Shown: positions 16,900 to 25,921, counted from the first letter of the stretch. The stretch is 64,000 nt of DNA from CAWBOV01 sp963790525 (GCA_963790525.1 CAWBOV010000005.1:310001-374000); one strand, 5' to 3'. Translations and numbers: made by a program. The notes: generated from the sequence alone by a model not told the origin.

Positions 16900-17474
16900 A
16901 TGGACACGCGAGTCGACTTCATCACGCTGGCCACGGGCGATCTCGACGCGGCTCGGCGCTTCTATGTGGACGGCCTGGGGTGGACGCCCACCCTCGACGT
17001 CCCCGGCGAGATCATCTTCTTCCAGATCGGCTACGGCCTCATGCTCGGCCTGTTCGACGCGCAGGCATTCGCCGCCGACCTGGGCGGTGGTGGCGGGGCG
17101 GCCGAGGGAGTGGGGGCGACCGACAGCGCGGCGGCCGGCGGCGGGGCGGCCGAGGGAGTGGGGGCGACGACAGCGCGGCGGCCGGCAGTTCGGCGGCCGG
17201 CGGTGCAGCGGCGGAGCGTGCGCCCGCTGCTCCACCCGGGGTCGGCGGGGTCACCCTCGCCTACAACGTCGACAGCGCCGAGCAGGTGCGGGAGGTCCTC
17301 ACCGACGCCGAAGCCGCGGGTGCGACCGTCCTGACACCGCCGCAGCGCGCGGAGTTCGGCGGCTTCCACGCCCACTTCGCCGACCCCAACGGCGTCGTCT
17401 GGGAGATCGCCCACAACCCGGGTTGGAGCGTGGAGGACGACGGGACGGTGCGGCTGGTGCCCGTCACCGACTGA
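16900..17474 (+). pseudogene. VOC-superfamily (glyoxalase-like) protein, frameshifted
   Basis: The N-terminal half (DFITLATGDLDAARRFYVDGLGW, IIFFQIGYGLMLGLFD) and C-terminal half (VTLAYNVDSAEQVREVLTDAEAAGA, FADPNGVVWEIAHNP) of one VOC domain lie in different frames. Between them is a 48-bp tandem duplication (17098-17145, second copy 17146-17192). The second copy lacks one C after 17168, and restoring it joins the halves exactly (AATDSAAAGSSAAGG). It is therefore either a real phase-type slip in a repeat or a sequencing error. VOC proteins are metal-dependent lyases/dioxygenases or resistance proteins. Confidence 0.8.
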
Positions 17475-17488
17475 GAGCGCACCGGCAC

Positions 17489-17566
17489 GCGCACCGGCAC
17501 CGGCACCGGCACGGCCACGGCCACGGCCACGGCCACGGCCACGGCCACGGCCACGGCCACGGCCAC
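17489..17566. repeat. Hexanucleotide microsatellite (GGCACC then GGCCAC x9)
   Basis: Following the VOC stop, several GGCACC-type units run into nine perfect GGCCAC hexamers (17513-17566). It lies in the gap before the SnoaL-like gene and ends 38 bp before that start. No coding role is evident. Confidence 0.9.
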
Positions 17567-17603
17567 GGCGAAAACTGTCGGAGGTCGCCGCTACGTTCGC
17601 GGC

Positions 17604-17942
17604 ATGACCAGTCCCCACCAGCACATCCCTGACGTGATCACCCGTTACCTCGACGCCGCTGCCGACTCCGACTACGACGCCGTGGTGGCGTGCTTCACCG
17701 AGGACGCCACCGTCACCGACGAGGACCGCCTCATCCGCGGCCACGCCGCGATCAGATCGTGGCGTGAGAACCTGGCCGGTCAGTTCACCTACACCGTCGC
17801 GGTCCTCGAGGCGGTGCCGCGCGACAACGGCTGGCTCGTCACCGCCCGTGTCGAGGGCGACTTCCCGGGAAGCCCGGTGCAGCTGCGGTACGCGTTCACC
17901 CTGGCCGGCGACCTCATCAGCTCCCTGGTGATCGCTCCGTAG
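17604..17942 (+). CDS. SnoaL-like / NTF2-fold protein
   Basis: 112 aa with the NTF2-like pattern: helix ITRYLDAAADSDYDAVVACFTEDATVTDEDR, then GHAAIRSW and a curved sheet ending in AFTLAGDLISSLVI. This fold forms a ligand pocket used by cyclases, isomerases or simple binding proteins. No catalytic residues are assignable. It stands alone between a microsatellite and a convergent DksA-type gene. Confidence 0.75.
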   Translation: MTSPHQHIPDVITRYLDAAADSDYDAVVACFTEDATVTDEDRLIRGHAAIRSWRENLAGQFTYTVAVLEAVPRDNGWLVTARVEGDFPGSPVQLRYAFTLAGDLISSLVIAP

Positions 17943-17960
17943 CCGGTCGCCCGCGGACGC

Positions 17961-18320
17961 TCAGCGCCGTCCGGCCCCGGCGGCGCACGAGACGCACCGG
18001 GTGGTCGCCGGCCGGGCCGCGAGCCGGTCCAGCCCGATCGGCTGCCCGCACAGTTCGCAGACGCCGTAGTTGCCGTCTCCCAGCCGGGACACCGCGCGGT
18101 CGATCTCGGCCAGCCGGCGGCGGCCGTCCCCGATCATCGTCGCCAGCTGCGCGCGCTCGAAGGCGATCGTCGCGCCCTCCGGATCGTGTTCGTCGTCGGC
18201 ATTGTCCGAGCGCGACGCCTCGATGAGCGCCGCCAGGTCGGCCGTCAGCGAGGACAGCAGGTCCTGCGTCCGCGCGCGCTCACCGGTCAGCAGCGCGGCG
18301 ACGTCCTCGTCGTGGGTCAC
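17961..18320 (-). CDS. TraR/DksA-type zinc-finger protein
   Basis: 119 aa: an N-terminal coiled-coil region (about residues 5-85) followed by a four-Cys zinc finger CELCGQPI ... CVSCA. DksA/TraR proteins insert the coiled coil into the RNA polymerase secondary channel and alter promoter response. The gene begins 3 bp downstream of the hppD stop, so read-through from hppD is likely. Confidence 0.88.
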   Translation of the reverse strand: MTHDEDVAALLTGERARTQDLLSSLTADLAALIEASRSDNADDEHDPEGATIAFERAQLATMIGDGRRRLAEIDRAVSRLGDGNYGVCELCGQPIGLDRLAARPATTRCVSCAAGAGRR

Positions 18321-18323
18321 CCG

Positions 18324-19469
18324 TCAGAGGTTGCCACGCCTGTCCTGTTCGCGCTCGATCGCCTCGAACAGGGCCTTGAAGTTGCCCTTGCCGAAGCCGA
18401 GCGAGCCGTGCCGCTCGATGATCTCGAAGAAGACGGTCGGGCGGTCCTGCACCGGCTTGGTGAAGATCTGCAGCAGGTAGCCGTCCTCGTCGCGGTCGGC
18501 GAGGATCTTGAGCTCGCGCAGGGTGTCCAGCGGGACGCGGGTGTCGCCGACCCACTCGCCGAGGGTGTCGTAGTACGAGCCGGGCGTGTCGAGGAACTCC
18601 ACACCCATCTCCTTCATCGCCCGGACGGTGGCGACGATGTCACCGGTGGCCAGCGCGATGTGCTGGACGCCGGGGCCGCCGTAGAACTCCAGGTACTCGT
18701 CGATCTGGGACTTGCGCCGGCTCACCGCGGGCTCGTTGAGGGGGAACTTCACCCGGTTGTTGCCGCTGGCGACGACCTTGCTCATCAGCGCCGAGTACTC
18801 GGTGGCGATGTCGTCGCCGACGAACTCCTTCATGTTGGTGAACCCCATCACCCGGTTGTAGAAGCTGACCCAGACGTCCATCTGCCCGAGTTCGACGTTG
18901 CCGACGCAGTGGTCGACCGCCTGGAAGTAACGCTTGGGGTGATCCGCGGGCTTGCCGTGGAACAGCGGCCCGGCCGCCACGAACCCCGGCAGGAAGGCGC
19001 CGGAGTAGTTCCGCCGCTCGACGAGGGTGTGCACCGTCTGGCCGTAGGTGGCCAGCGTCGCCAGGCGCACCGACCCGTCGCCGTCGGACAGCTCGTGCGG
19101 CTCGGTGACGATGGTCGCCCCCGCCGCGCGGGCGTGCTCGACGGCGCGGTCGACATCGGGGACCTCGATGGCCAGGTCACTGACCCCGTCACCGTGTTCG
19201 GCGACGCCGGCACCCACGGCGGTGCCCGCGTGGACGGGGCCGGTGAGGACGAAGCGCGCCTTGCCCGACACGAGGACGTACTCGGCCAGATCGCGGCTGC
19301 CGGTCTCGGGTCCACGGTAGGCGACGCAGGTCATGCCGAACGCGCTGGAGTAGAAGTGCGCGGCCTGGCGGGCGTTGCCGACGTGGAAGCGGATGTGGTC
19401 CATGCCGATGACGGGGAACGGGTCCGCGGCGGTGACGGGTGCGTCCGTGCTTCCGAGCGTGGCAGTCAT
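18324..19469 (-). CDS. hppD: 4-hydroxyphenylpyruvate dioxygenase
   Basis: 381 aa, two tandem VOC domains. The C-terminal domain carries the iron ligands: His in VDHCVGNV, His in GVQHIALAT and Glu in FFEIIER, and the terminal helix GFGKGNFKALFEAIEREQ. The enzyme converts 4-hydroxyphenylpyruvate to homogentisate in tyrosine breakdown. The start is ATG 19469 with GGAGGC just upstream; an in-frame extension to 19550 is not needed. It is divergent from an Lrp-family regulator, the usual arrangement for control by aromatic amino acids. Confidence 0.96.
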   Translation of the reverse strand: MTATLGSTDAPVTAADPFPVIGMDHIRFHVGNARQAAHFYSSAFGMTCVAYRGPETGSRDLAEYVLVSGKARFVLTGPVHAGTAVGAGVAEHGDGVSDLAIEVPDVDRAVEHARAAGATIVTEPHELSDGDGSVRLATLATYGQTVHTLVERRNYSGAFLPGFVAAGPLFHGKPADHPKRYFQAVDHCVGNVELGQMDVWVSFYNRVMGFTNMKEFVGDDIATEYSALMSKVVASGNNRVKFPLNEPAVSRRKSQIDEYLEFYGGPGVQHIALATGDIVATVRAMKEMGVEFLDTPGSYYDTLGEWVGDTRVPLDTLRELKILADRDEDGYLLQIFTKPVQDRPTVFFEIIERHGSLGFGKGNFKALFEAIEREQDRRGNL

Positions 19470-19518
19470 GGGGGCCTCCTTGGCAACGAGAACATCAAGT
19501 GGACCGCGAATCTGTCCA

Positions 19519-19560
19519 ACTGCGCAATCAATCGATGATGACCTGGGCATAATGCGCAGA
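19519..19560. promoter_or_regulatory. Candidate Lrp operator between hppD and the regulator
   Basis: Two palindromic TGCGCA sites form an inverted repeat, CTGCGCA (19520-19526) and TGCGCAG (19553-19559), spaced 26 bp. That is close to the multi-turn spacing used by Lrp/AsnC octamers. It lies in the 125-bp divergent intergenic region. Confidence 0.45.
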
Positions 19561-19594
19561 TAGTCGCCGCCGAACCAGTCAGGAGCTGGCCACT

Positions 19595-20104
19595 TTGACA
19601 GTGTCGCTCGACGCCCTGGACATCCGCCTGCTGCGCCACGTCGCCGACAATCCGCGGGCCGGATTCCTCGAACTGTCCCGCCGGACCGGTGTCTCGCGGG
19701 CGACGGTCCAGGCCCGGCTGGAGCGCATGGAACGCGCCGGGGTGATCACCGGCTACGGCCCGGACGTCGAGCTCGGAGCCGCGGGGTATCCGGTCCGCGC
19801 CCTCGCCACCCTGGAGATCATCCAGGGGGCGCTGGAGATCGTCGCCGAGCGGCTCGCCGCGATCCCCGAGGTGCTGGAGGCGTACGCGACGACGGGCGCG
19901 GGCGACGTGCAGTGCCGGCTGGCGGCCCGCTCCAACGAGGATCTGCAGCAGACCCTGCTGCAGATCAGCCGCATCGCCGACGTCTCGCGCACGACGAGCG
20001 TGGTCATCCTGAGTCAGGTGGTGGCCGCCAGGTTCCTGCCGCTCCTCGAAGCGGAGGTGCGCCCCGAGCCGGCGCGCACCGCAACGCCGCCACAGTCGCC
20101 GTGA
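19595..20104 (+). CDS. Lrp/AsnC family regulator
   Basis: 169 aa. N-terminal helix-turn-helix: LDALDIRLLRHVADNPRAG, LSRRTGVSRATVQARLERMERAGVI. The C-terminal half is a RAM-type ligand domain (VRALATLEIIQGALEIVAERL, VLEAYATTGAGDVQCRL). TTG at 19595 is favoured as the start by AGGAG nine nt upstream; GTG 19601 is the alternative. It probably regulates divergent hppD in response to an aromatic amino acid. Confidence 0.9.
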   Translation: MTVSLDALDIRLLRHVADNPRAGFLELSRRTGVSRATVQARLERMERAGVITGYGPDVELGAAGYPVRALATLEIIQGALEIVAERLAAIPEVLEAYATTGAGDVQCRLAARSNEDLQQTLLQISRIADVSRTTSVVILSQVVAARFLPLLEAEVRPEPARTATPPQSP

Positions 20105-20163
20105 CCACTGCCGCCGCCGTGACCGCTGCCGCCGTGACCGCTGCCGCCGTGACCGCTGCCGCG
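20101..20163. repeat. 15-bp tandem repeat overlapping the Lrp stop codon
   Basis: One 18-bp unit and three 15-bp units of GTGACCGCTGCCGCC. The first unit contains the regulator's TGA stop, so slips or mutation here could alter its C-terminus. The rest of 20164-20394 shows no gene. Confidence 0.8.
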
Positions 20164-20394
20164 AACCAGGCGGCCGGAAAGACAGAAGTGTCCCGGCACC
20201 CCACGGGGGGAGGGAGCCGGGACGATGTTGATCTTGCCTGACGTGGTGCGGATCGCGCAACACGTGCCGCAGGGAGAGACAACGACGGCGCGAGCATTCG
20301 ACCCGGTTCGGAACGGTATCAGGCGGTACGCGCCGGCGCCCGCTCTGCTGTGGGCCCTGTTCCCCCGGCGAACGCCCATGAGAGAGTTCCCGGC

Positions 20395-20958
20395 GTGAGC
20401 AGCACAGAATCCCTGGACAAGTACTCCTCCGCCGACCGGTCCCTGCAGCTGTGCGTCCGGATCCTCGACGGGCTGCAGCCGGGCGACGAGGTGCGCCCGA
20501 CGCCGTGCTCGGCCTACACCGTCGCGGACCTCGTCGCCCACCTGGTCCGCGGCGTCGGGCTCCTCGCCACGGTCGGCGGGGGCGAGATCGTGACCTCCGA
20601 GCCGGCCGGGGACGCCATCGGGTCCGCGGCCGTCGCCGACGTCGCCGAGCAGACGATCGCGGTGTGGCGGGGCAGGGGGCTCGACGGCGACATCCAGCTG
20701 GGGTCCTCCTCGATGCCCGCCTCGATCGCCGTCAACATCGTCACGACGGAGCTGTTCGTCCACGCCTGGGATCTGGCCACGGCCACCGGCCAGACCTTCG
20801 ACGCGGACCCCGACCTCACCGACTTCGTCTACGACCTGGCGCTGGAGCTGATCACCCCGACCGTGCGCAACGGGCGCAACTTCGCCGACCCCGTCGACGT
20901 CGCCGCCGACGCGGGCACCCTGGAGCGGCTGATCGCCTTCACCGGACGGCCCGTCTAG
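20395..20958 (+). CDS. TIGR03086-family metal-binding protein (mycothiol isomerase/DinB-like fold)
   Basis: 187 aa with the family pattern PTPCSAYTVADLVAHLVRGV, then a conserved ELFVHAWDLATATGQ containing the metal-ligand His, and a C-terminal DAGTLERLIAFTGR. Related proteins catalyse mycothiol-dependent reactions, but most members have no assigned substrate. GTG 20395 is used as the start with a GAGAG eight nt before it; an upstream GTG is possible. Confidence 0.85.
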   Translation: MSSTESLDKYSSADRSLQLCVRILDGLQPGDEVRPTPCSAYTVADLVAHLVRGVGLLATVGGGEIVTSEPAGDAIGSAAVADVAEQTIAVWRGRGLDGDIQLGSSSMPASIAVNIVTTELFVHAWDLATATGQTFDADPDLTDFVYDLALELITPTVRNGRNFADPVDVAADAGTLERLIAFTGRPV

Positions 20959-21034
20959 GCCCCCGCGGCGACCAGGCGTCGGATCCGCAGGGGCTCCGGT
21001 GAGCCGATCCAGGCCCCGCGATAACGGGAAAGTG

Positions 21035-21122
21035 TGGCGGTGGCGGTGGGATTTGAACCCACGGAGGGATTAACCTCACACGATTTCGAGTCGTGCTCCT
21101 TCGGCCGCTCGGACACGCCACC
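21035..21122 (-). tRNA. tRNA-Ser (anticodon CGA), CCA encoded
   Basis: Minus-strand cloverleaf with acceptor GGTGGCG/CGCCACC, anticodon loop CTCGAAA, a long variable arm as expected for serine, T-loop TTCAAAT, discriminator G and genomically encoded CCA. Confidence 0.95.
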
Positions 21123-21179
21123 GCCGACGAGGCTACAGCAGCGCTGAGCGTGCTCGGGCACGCAGCGGGACGCCGGCGG

Positions 21180-22202
21180 TCAGTACGTCCGCACGACCTG
21201 CGCCAGCGCGACCGCCTCGTCGATCACGCGGCAGGTCTCCCACAGCGTCACCGGCGGTGGCTGCACGCCGGGCACGCCGGCCGGCTGCACGACGAGGTGA
21301 CCGATGAAGCGCGTGCCCCAGAGGTTCACCGTCTCGTCCACCTCGACGTGGATGCCGGGCCAGGCGATCGCGACACCGCCGACCGCGCAGGTGTTGCGGT
21401 ACCAGCCGGAGTCGAGCACGCCCGGGCGCCACAGGCAGACGCGGACGATCGTGATCACCAGGGCCGAGGCGAAGCACAGGAAGACGGCGACCGAAGCCCC
21501 CTCCCACCGCGCGCTGCCGCTCTCGACGAGCGCAGCGACCAGGCTCACGCCCAGCGTCACCCAGAGCGCGGGGAGCAGCAGTCGTCCGGCGAGCACGCGG
21601 GCGACGATCGGGCCGCGATTGGGCAGCGCGAGCAGGCCGCCCCACCGGATCACCAGCTCCCCGCCGACGGCCGCACCGGCCGGTTGCGGCCAGGCCGGCT
21701 GCTGCGAGACCGCGGGAAGGCCCGGCAGCTGCAGGTACTGGCGGATGCGCGGACTGTCCGGGTGGTCGGTGCCCGAGGGCGCGAACTGGGCGAGGGCATC
21801 GACCGAGATCGCCTGGCCGCTGTTGAGCTTGAGGATCGGCATCAGCCCGAGCAGGCCGAAGTACGGGCGGTCGGAGTGGACGAACTGCACCTCAGACCAG
21901 GGGGCCGACGTGCGCCCGGCGAGGGAGTTCACGGTGACCCGGGACTGCGTCAGCACGATCTTGGCGTTACCCGCCCGCACCGTCAGCACCGTGGCCGTCA
22001 GGGAGAACACCGCGAGCACCAGCGCGGGCAGCAGCAACCACAGGCTGCCGGAGGCCGACACGGCATACGTGGCCAGCAGCACCGTCGCGAACCAGGCGGC
22101 CACCGACAGCAACGAGCCGGCAAGCAGGTGCGCGGTGATCCGGCGCGGGCGCCGCAGGACCAGCGAGGTGCCGACCAGCTCCTCCTGGGTCCCCGTCGAC
22201 AT
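21180..22202 (-). CDS. Integral membrane protein of unknown function (PH-like domain)
   Basis: 340 aa. Two N-terminal transmembrane helices (ITAHLLAGSLLSVAAWFATVLL and LWLLLPALVLAVFSLTATVL) precede a soluble beta-rich part resembling bacterial PH/DUF domains (KIVLTQSRVTVNSLAGRTSAPWSEV). A second pair of helices (LLLPALWVTLGVSLVAALV, VFLCFASALVITIV) and another beta segment follow. This repeated 2TM-plus-beta layout suggests two related halves. No function is known. The start at ATG 22202 or GTG 22211 is unresolved. Confidence 0.7.
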   Translation of the reverse strand: MSTGTQEELVGTSLVLRRPRRITAHLLAGSLLSVAAWFATVLLATYAVSASGSLWLLLPALVLAVFSLTATVLTVRAGNAKIVLTQSRVTVNSLAGRTSAPWSEVQFVHSDRPYFGLLGLMPILKLNSGQAISVDALAQFAPSGTDHPDSPRIRQYLQLPGLPAVSQQPAWPQPAGAAVGGELVIRWGGLLALPNRGPIVARVLAGRLLLPALWVTLGVSLVAALVESGSARWEGASVAVFLCFASALVITIVRVCLWRPGVLDSGWYRNTCAVGGVAIAWPGIHVEVDETVNLWGTRFIGHLVVQPAGVPGVQPPPVTLWETCRVIDEAVALAQVVRTY

Positions 22203-22276
22203 CGCACCCACCCCCGCTCCCGCACGGCCCGAACCCCCGCCGTGCGGAGCCTAGCGCCGTCCGGTCGCCGGGGCCC

Positions 22277-22738
22277 TCAGCCACGGCGGGGGCTGAAGAA
22301 CTCCGTGAGCAGCAGCCCGCACTCGGCCTCACGCACCCCCGCGACGACCTCCGGGCGATGGTTCAGGCGCCGGTCACGCACGACGTCCCAGAGCGAGCCG
22401 ACAGCACCGGCCTTGGCATCCCAGGCGCCGAACACGATCCGCTCGACCCGCGCCAGCACCGCGGCACCGGCACACATCGTGCACGGCTCCAGGGTGACGA
22501 CCAACGTGCACCCGCTCAGCCGCCACGACCCCAGCGCGGCGCCGGCCCGTCGCAGCGCCACGATCTCGGCATGGGCGGTCGGGTCGTCGTGGCGCTCGCG
22601 CTCGTTGCGCCCGCCGGCGATCACGGCCCCGTCCGGGTCCAGGACCACCGCGCCGACCGGGATGTCCCCCGCGCCGCCGGCCAGCCGTGCCTGCTCGAGC
22701 GCGGCCGCCATGGCCGCGTCGAACCGCGAGGGCGTCAC
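22277..22738 (-). CDS. tadA: tRNA-specific adenosine deaminase
   Basis: 153 aa cytidine-deaminase-fold enzyme with the zinc/proton motif THAHAE-type sequence (DPTAHAEIVALRRA) and PCTMCAGA. TadA converts A34 to inosine in tRNA-Arg(ACG). The GTG start at 22738 overlaps the stop of the associated protein gene (GTGA). Its operon with two deaminase-associated proteins is a typical actinobacterial arrangement. Confidence 0.95.
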   Translation of the reverse strand: MTPSRFDAAMAAALEQARLAGGAGDIPVGAVVLDPDGAVIAGGRNERERHDDPTAHAEIVALRRAGAALGSWRLSGCTLVVTLEPCTMCAGAAVLARVERIVFGAWDAKAGAVGSLWDVVRDRRLNHRPEVVAGVREAECGLLLTEFFSPRRG

Positions 22739-23268
22739 CCGCGGACGCTCTCGAACTCCTCGCTGCAGCCGACCTGCTCGCACACCGCCTCGAGCACGTC
22801 CATCGGGAGCATGCCCACCTTCGTGCTCAACTCGACCAGCCGCTCGGCCGGCACCCCGAGATCGGCGACGAGAGCCGCGTCGCCCGACGGGGCGCTGTCG
22901 TTGGCCAGCACCAGCGGCACCTCCGCGTCCTCGTCGGCGTCCTCGTCGTCGTCGTAGTCGTCCTCGGAGTCCTCGTCGAGCGAGTCGAAGGCGACCTCCT
23001 CGACCTCCTCCGCGAACATGGCCGCGAGCGGGTACTCCGCGGCGGCGTTGGAGTCGGTCAGGAAGATCTGCGCCTGGGTGTGGTCGAGGTCGAAGCGGAC
23101 CAGCACCGCGTAGGCGTCGCTGTCCTCGATGAGCAGCAGGCGCACATCGGCCTCGAAGTCGGTGATGAAGTCGACGACGTCGTCGACGCTCTCGAACTCG
23201 TCGAGATAGGCCTCCTCGACGCGCCACTTGTCGTCGGTACGCAACAACAAAGCCCCGAACGCGCTCAT
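22735..23268 (-). CDS. tRNA adenosine deaminase-associated protein (paralogue 1)
   Basis: 177 aa. It shares the layout of the neighbouring 23296-23775 protein: an N-terminal half with a short edge strand, AYAVLVRFDLDHTQAQIFLTD-type segment and YPLA, an acidic linker, and a C-terminal DLGVPAERLVELSTKVGMLPMDVLEAVCEQVG helix pair. Here the linker is an exceptionally acidic run of Asp/Glu (residues about 97-118). It is translationally coupled to tadA. The function is unknown beyond the association. Confidence 0.8.
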   Translation of the reverse strand: MSAFGALLLRTDDKWRVEEAYLDEFESVDDVVDFITDFEADVRLLLIEDSDAYAVLVRFDLDHTQAQIFLTDSNAAAEYPLAAMFAEEVEEVAFDSLDEDSEDDYDDDEDADEDAEVPLVLANDSAPSGDAALVADLGVPAERLVELSTKVGMLPMDVLEAVCEQVGCSEEFESVRG

Positions 23269-23295
23269 CCCACTGGCTCCTCTTGCTCGCCGTTC

Positions 23296-23775
23296 CTACT
23301 TCCGGCCCGCTGCCGCCGCCCTCGCGAAGGCGTCGGCGATCCCGACGCGCTCTGCGATCGTGTCCAGCATCTCGTCCGGAAACGCGTCGAGGTCATCGAC
23401 GATCCTTTCCATCTCGTCCTCGCTCAACCCCAGGTCCTCCAGCAGATCGAGATCGCCGAGGGGCCAGATCTCGTCGAGTTCGTCGTCCTCCGGGGGGTCC
23501 TCGCCGAGGCGCTCCAGCACCTGCGCGGCGAGCGGGAAGTCCACCGCGGCCGTCAGATCGGACAGCATCAGGTTGATGTGCGCGCCGTCCTGGCGGGCGA
23601 TGAGGAAGAACTCCTCGTCGACGGAGGCGATGACGAACGGACCGCCCTCAGGGGGTTGCGACCGCAGCGTCTGCAGCAGCACCCCGAGGTCGTCGAGTAC
23701 CGACGGGGGCATCGGCTCACAGCGCCACTGCCCCTCCTCGCGATACGCCGCGACCGCGTACCCACGCTGCGCCAT
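23296..23775 (-). CDS. tRNA adenosine deaminase-associated protein (paralogue 2)
   Basis: 159 aa, the form closest to the known family: DEEFFLIARQDGAHINLMLSDLTAAVDFPLAAQVLERL, acidic DDELDEIWPLGDLDLLEDLGL, and DDLDAFPDEMLDTIAERVGIADAFARA. It starts the leftward operon with the second paralogue (27 bp gap) and tadA. Role unknown. Confidence 0.85.
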   Translation of the reverse strand: MAQRGYAVAAYREEGQWRCEPMPPSVLDDLGVLLQTLRSQPPEGGPFVIASVDEEFFLIARQDGAHINLMLSDLTAAVDFPLAAQVLERLGEDPPEDDELDEIWPLGDLDLLEDLGLSEDEMERIVDDLDAFPDEMLDTIAERVGIADAFARAAAAGRK

Positions 23776-23977
23776 TACCCACGCCCCTGCACCTCGAGCG
23801 GTGACCCGGCAGGAAGGGCGACGACGTCATCACCCGACCGGAACTCCCGCAGCGCGATCCTGGCACGGATTCGGTGTGCATTGGTAGTCCGGGACATGTC
23901 CGTCGGTGGTCCGGGGCAGAGGTGACGTCACCGCGAACCGTCGCGGTCATCCCGGGCCCGACCGGTAGCGTGACGCC

Positions 23978-24940
23978 GTGCCACCACTACTCGATCGCGT
24001 CGCCGTTCTCGGCCTCGGTCTCATCGGCGGATCCCTCCTTCGCGCGCTGCGCGCCAGCGGCCGTGACTGCTGGGGTTACGACAGCGACGCGGCCACCCGC
24101 GCCGCCGCCTCCGCTGACGGCTACGACGTCCCGTCCTCGGCCGCGCAGGCGTGCGCAGCCGCCCAGCTGGTCGTCATCGCCACGCCGCTGCCGGGCGTCG
24201 CACCGATCCTGAGTGAGCTGCGCGACACCCTCGCAGCCGACGTGGTGGTCACCGACGTCGGCACGCTGAAGCGCCCGGTGCTCGACATCGTGGCCGCGGT
24301 GGTGCCGGGCGCGCGGTTCGTGGGCGGGCACCCGCTCGCCGGTACCGAGGAGAGCGGCTGGGCGGCCGGCGACGCGGCACTGTTCCGCGACGCTCCGTGG
24401 GCGCTCACGCTCGAGCCGGAGACCGACCTCGACGCGTGGCTGGCGCTGGCGGGACTGCTCTGCGAGCTGGGGTCGCACCCCGTGCCGACGACCGCCGCCG
24501 AGCAGGACGCCGCGATCGCCCACGTGATCGGGCTGCCGCACGTCCTGGCCCAGGCGCTGGCGCTCACCGGCCTCTCCGGCGGACCGCTGGGGTTGTCGCT
24601 GGCCGCGGGCTCCTACACGAGCGGCTCGCGCGTGGCCCGCACCCGGCCGGAGCTGGTGGCCACCTGGTGCGACGGCAACCCGGCCCTCGTGACGGCCCTG
24701 GACGACGTCCTGGCGCGGCTGACCACGACGCGCGATGCCCTGGCCGGCGGCGGGACGATGCTGCCGCTGGCCCGTGACGGCCACGACGCGCGGATGAACT
24801 GGGAACACCGCTCCACCCGCGGCGTGGACGTCGCGCCCGACGTCGCGTCCCTGCTGGCCCACGGGAGGGCCGGCGGCTGGATCACGGCTGTGCATCCGGC
24901 CGGCGACGGCGTGCACCTGCGCGGGATGCTGCCGGCGTGA
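23978..24940 (+). CDS. tyrA: Prephenate dehydrogenase
   Basis: 320 aa. NAD-binding GLGLIGGSLLRAL at the N-terminus, then VVTDVGTLKRPVL and the substrate region GGHPLAGTEESGW. The C-terminal helical dimerisation half contains HVIGLPHVLAQALAL. It oxidises prephenate to 4-hydroxyphenylpyruvate, the same compound that hppD elsewhere in the window degrades. GTG start at 23978; GTGA overlap with the asparaginase gene downstream. Confidence 0.95.
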   Translation: MPPLLDRVAVLGLGLIGGSLLRALRASGRDCWGYDSDAATRAAASADGYDVPSSAAQACAAAQLVVIATPLPGVAPILSELRDTLAADVVVTDVGTLKRPVLDIVAAVVPGARFVGGHPLAGTEESGWAAGDAALFRDAPWALTLEPETDLDAWLALAGLLCELGSHPVPTTAAEQDAAIAHVIGLPHVLAQALALTGLSGGPLGLSLAAGSYTSGSRVARTRPELVATWCDGNPALVTALDDVLARLTTTRDALAGGGTMLPLARDGHDARMNWEHRSTRGVDVAPDVASLLAHGRAGGWITAVHPAGDGVHLRGMLPA

Positions 24941-25921
24941 GCGCGTCGGGGAACCTGCCCGCGCTCGGGACGGGCGTCCGGCTGGTCGACGTCGTCCGCA
25001 GCGGCGTGGTCGAGGGTGGGCACACCGGGCACGTCGTCGTCCTCGGACGCGGCCGGGGCGACCGTGGCCGCTCTCGGTGACGTGCACACGCCGGTGTTCC
25101 CACGTTCGTCGAACAAGCCGTTGCAGGCGGTCGGGCTGCTGCGGGCCGGGCTGGTGCTCGACTCCCGGTCCGTGGCCCTGGCGAGCGCCTCCCACTCCGG
25201 CGAGGCCATGCACCTGGACGTGGTGCGCGAGGTGCTGGCCGGCGGCGGCCTCGACGAGGACCAGCTGCAGTGCCCGCCGGACCTGCCGCTGGAGGATCAC
25301 GCCCGGACCGCGGTGCTCGTGGCCGGCGGCGGGCCGCGGCGCATCTACATGAACTGCAGCGGCAAGCACGCGGCGATGCTGCGGACGTGCCGGCTCAACG
25401 GCTGGAGCCTGGCGGACTACCTCGACCCGGCCCATCCGCTGCAGCGGCACCTGCGCGACACCGTCGGGGAGCTGACCGGTGAGACGGTGGCCGCCACGGG
25501 CATCGACGGCTGCGGGGCTCCGCTGTTCGCCATCAGCCTGACAGCGCTGGCCCGCGGTTTCCTGCGCCTGGCCACAGCGTCCGAGGGTCCGGAACGGGTC
25601 GTGGCCGACGCCATGCGCGCCCATCCCGAACTGGTGGCCGGGACCGGGCGCGAGGCGACCGCGGTGATGCGGGGCGTGTCGGGCGCCGTGGCCAAGGACG
25701 GCGCGGAGGCGGTGTGGGCGGTGGCCGTGCCCGGCATCGGTGCGGTGGCCGTCAAGATCGACGACGGCGCGCAGCGGGCCTCCAACCCGGCCATGGTCGC
25801 CGGGCTGGAACTCCTCGGCGTCCGGGCCCCCGCCCTGACGGCGTTGGCGGAGACTCCGATCCTCGGCGGCGGTGCCCCGGTGGGTTCGGCGCGGGTGCGG
25901 GCCGGGGTGCTCGGGCGCTAG
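24937..25921 (+). pseudogene. L-asparaginase II family protein, frameshifted near its N-terminus
   Basis: The expected N-terminus (VRLVDVVRSGVVEGGHTGHVVVL) reads from a GTG at 24937 that overlaps the tyrA stop. The rest (ATVAALGDVHTPVFPRSSNKPLQA, ASHSGEAMH, NCSGKHAAML, TGIDGCGAPLFAISL) is in another frame. Removing one G at 25045-25046 joins them as VVLDAAGATVAALGD. So one inserted base, or a sequencing error, breaks the gene. An internal start would lose the conserved first strand. The family hydrolyses asparagine to aspartate. Confidence 0.85.

Noticed and set aside
16131..17632. Long Arg/Pro/His-rich frames opposite or overlapping the DUF2071 and VOC genes
   Set aside because: High-GC shadow frames without family motifs or start signals.
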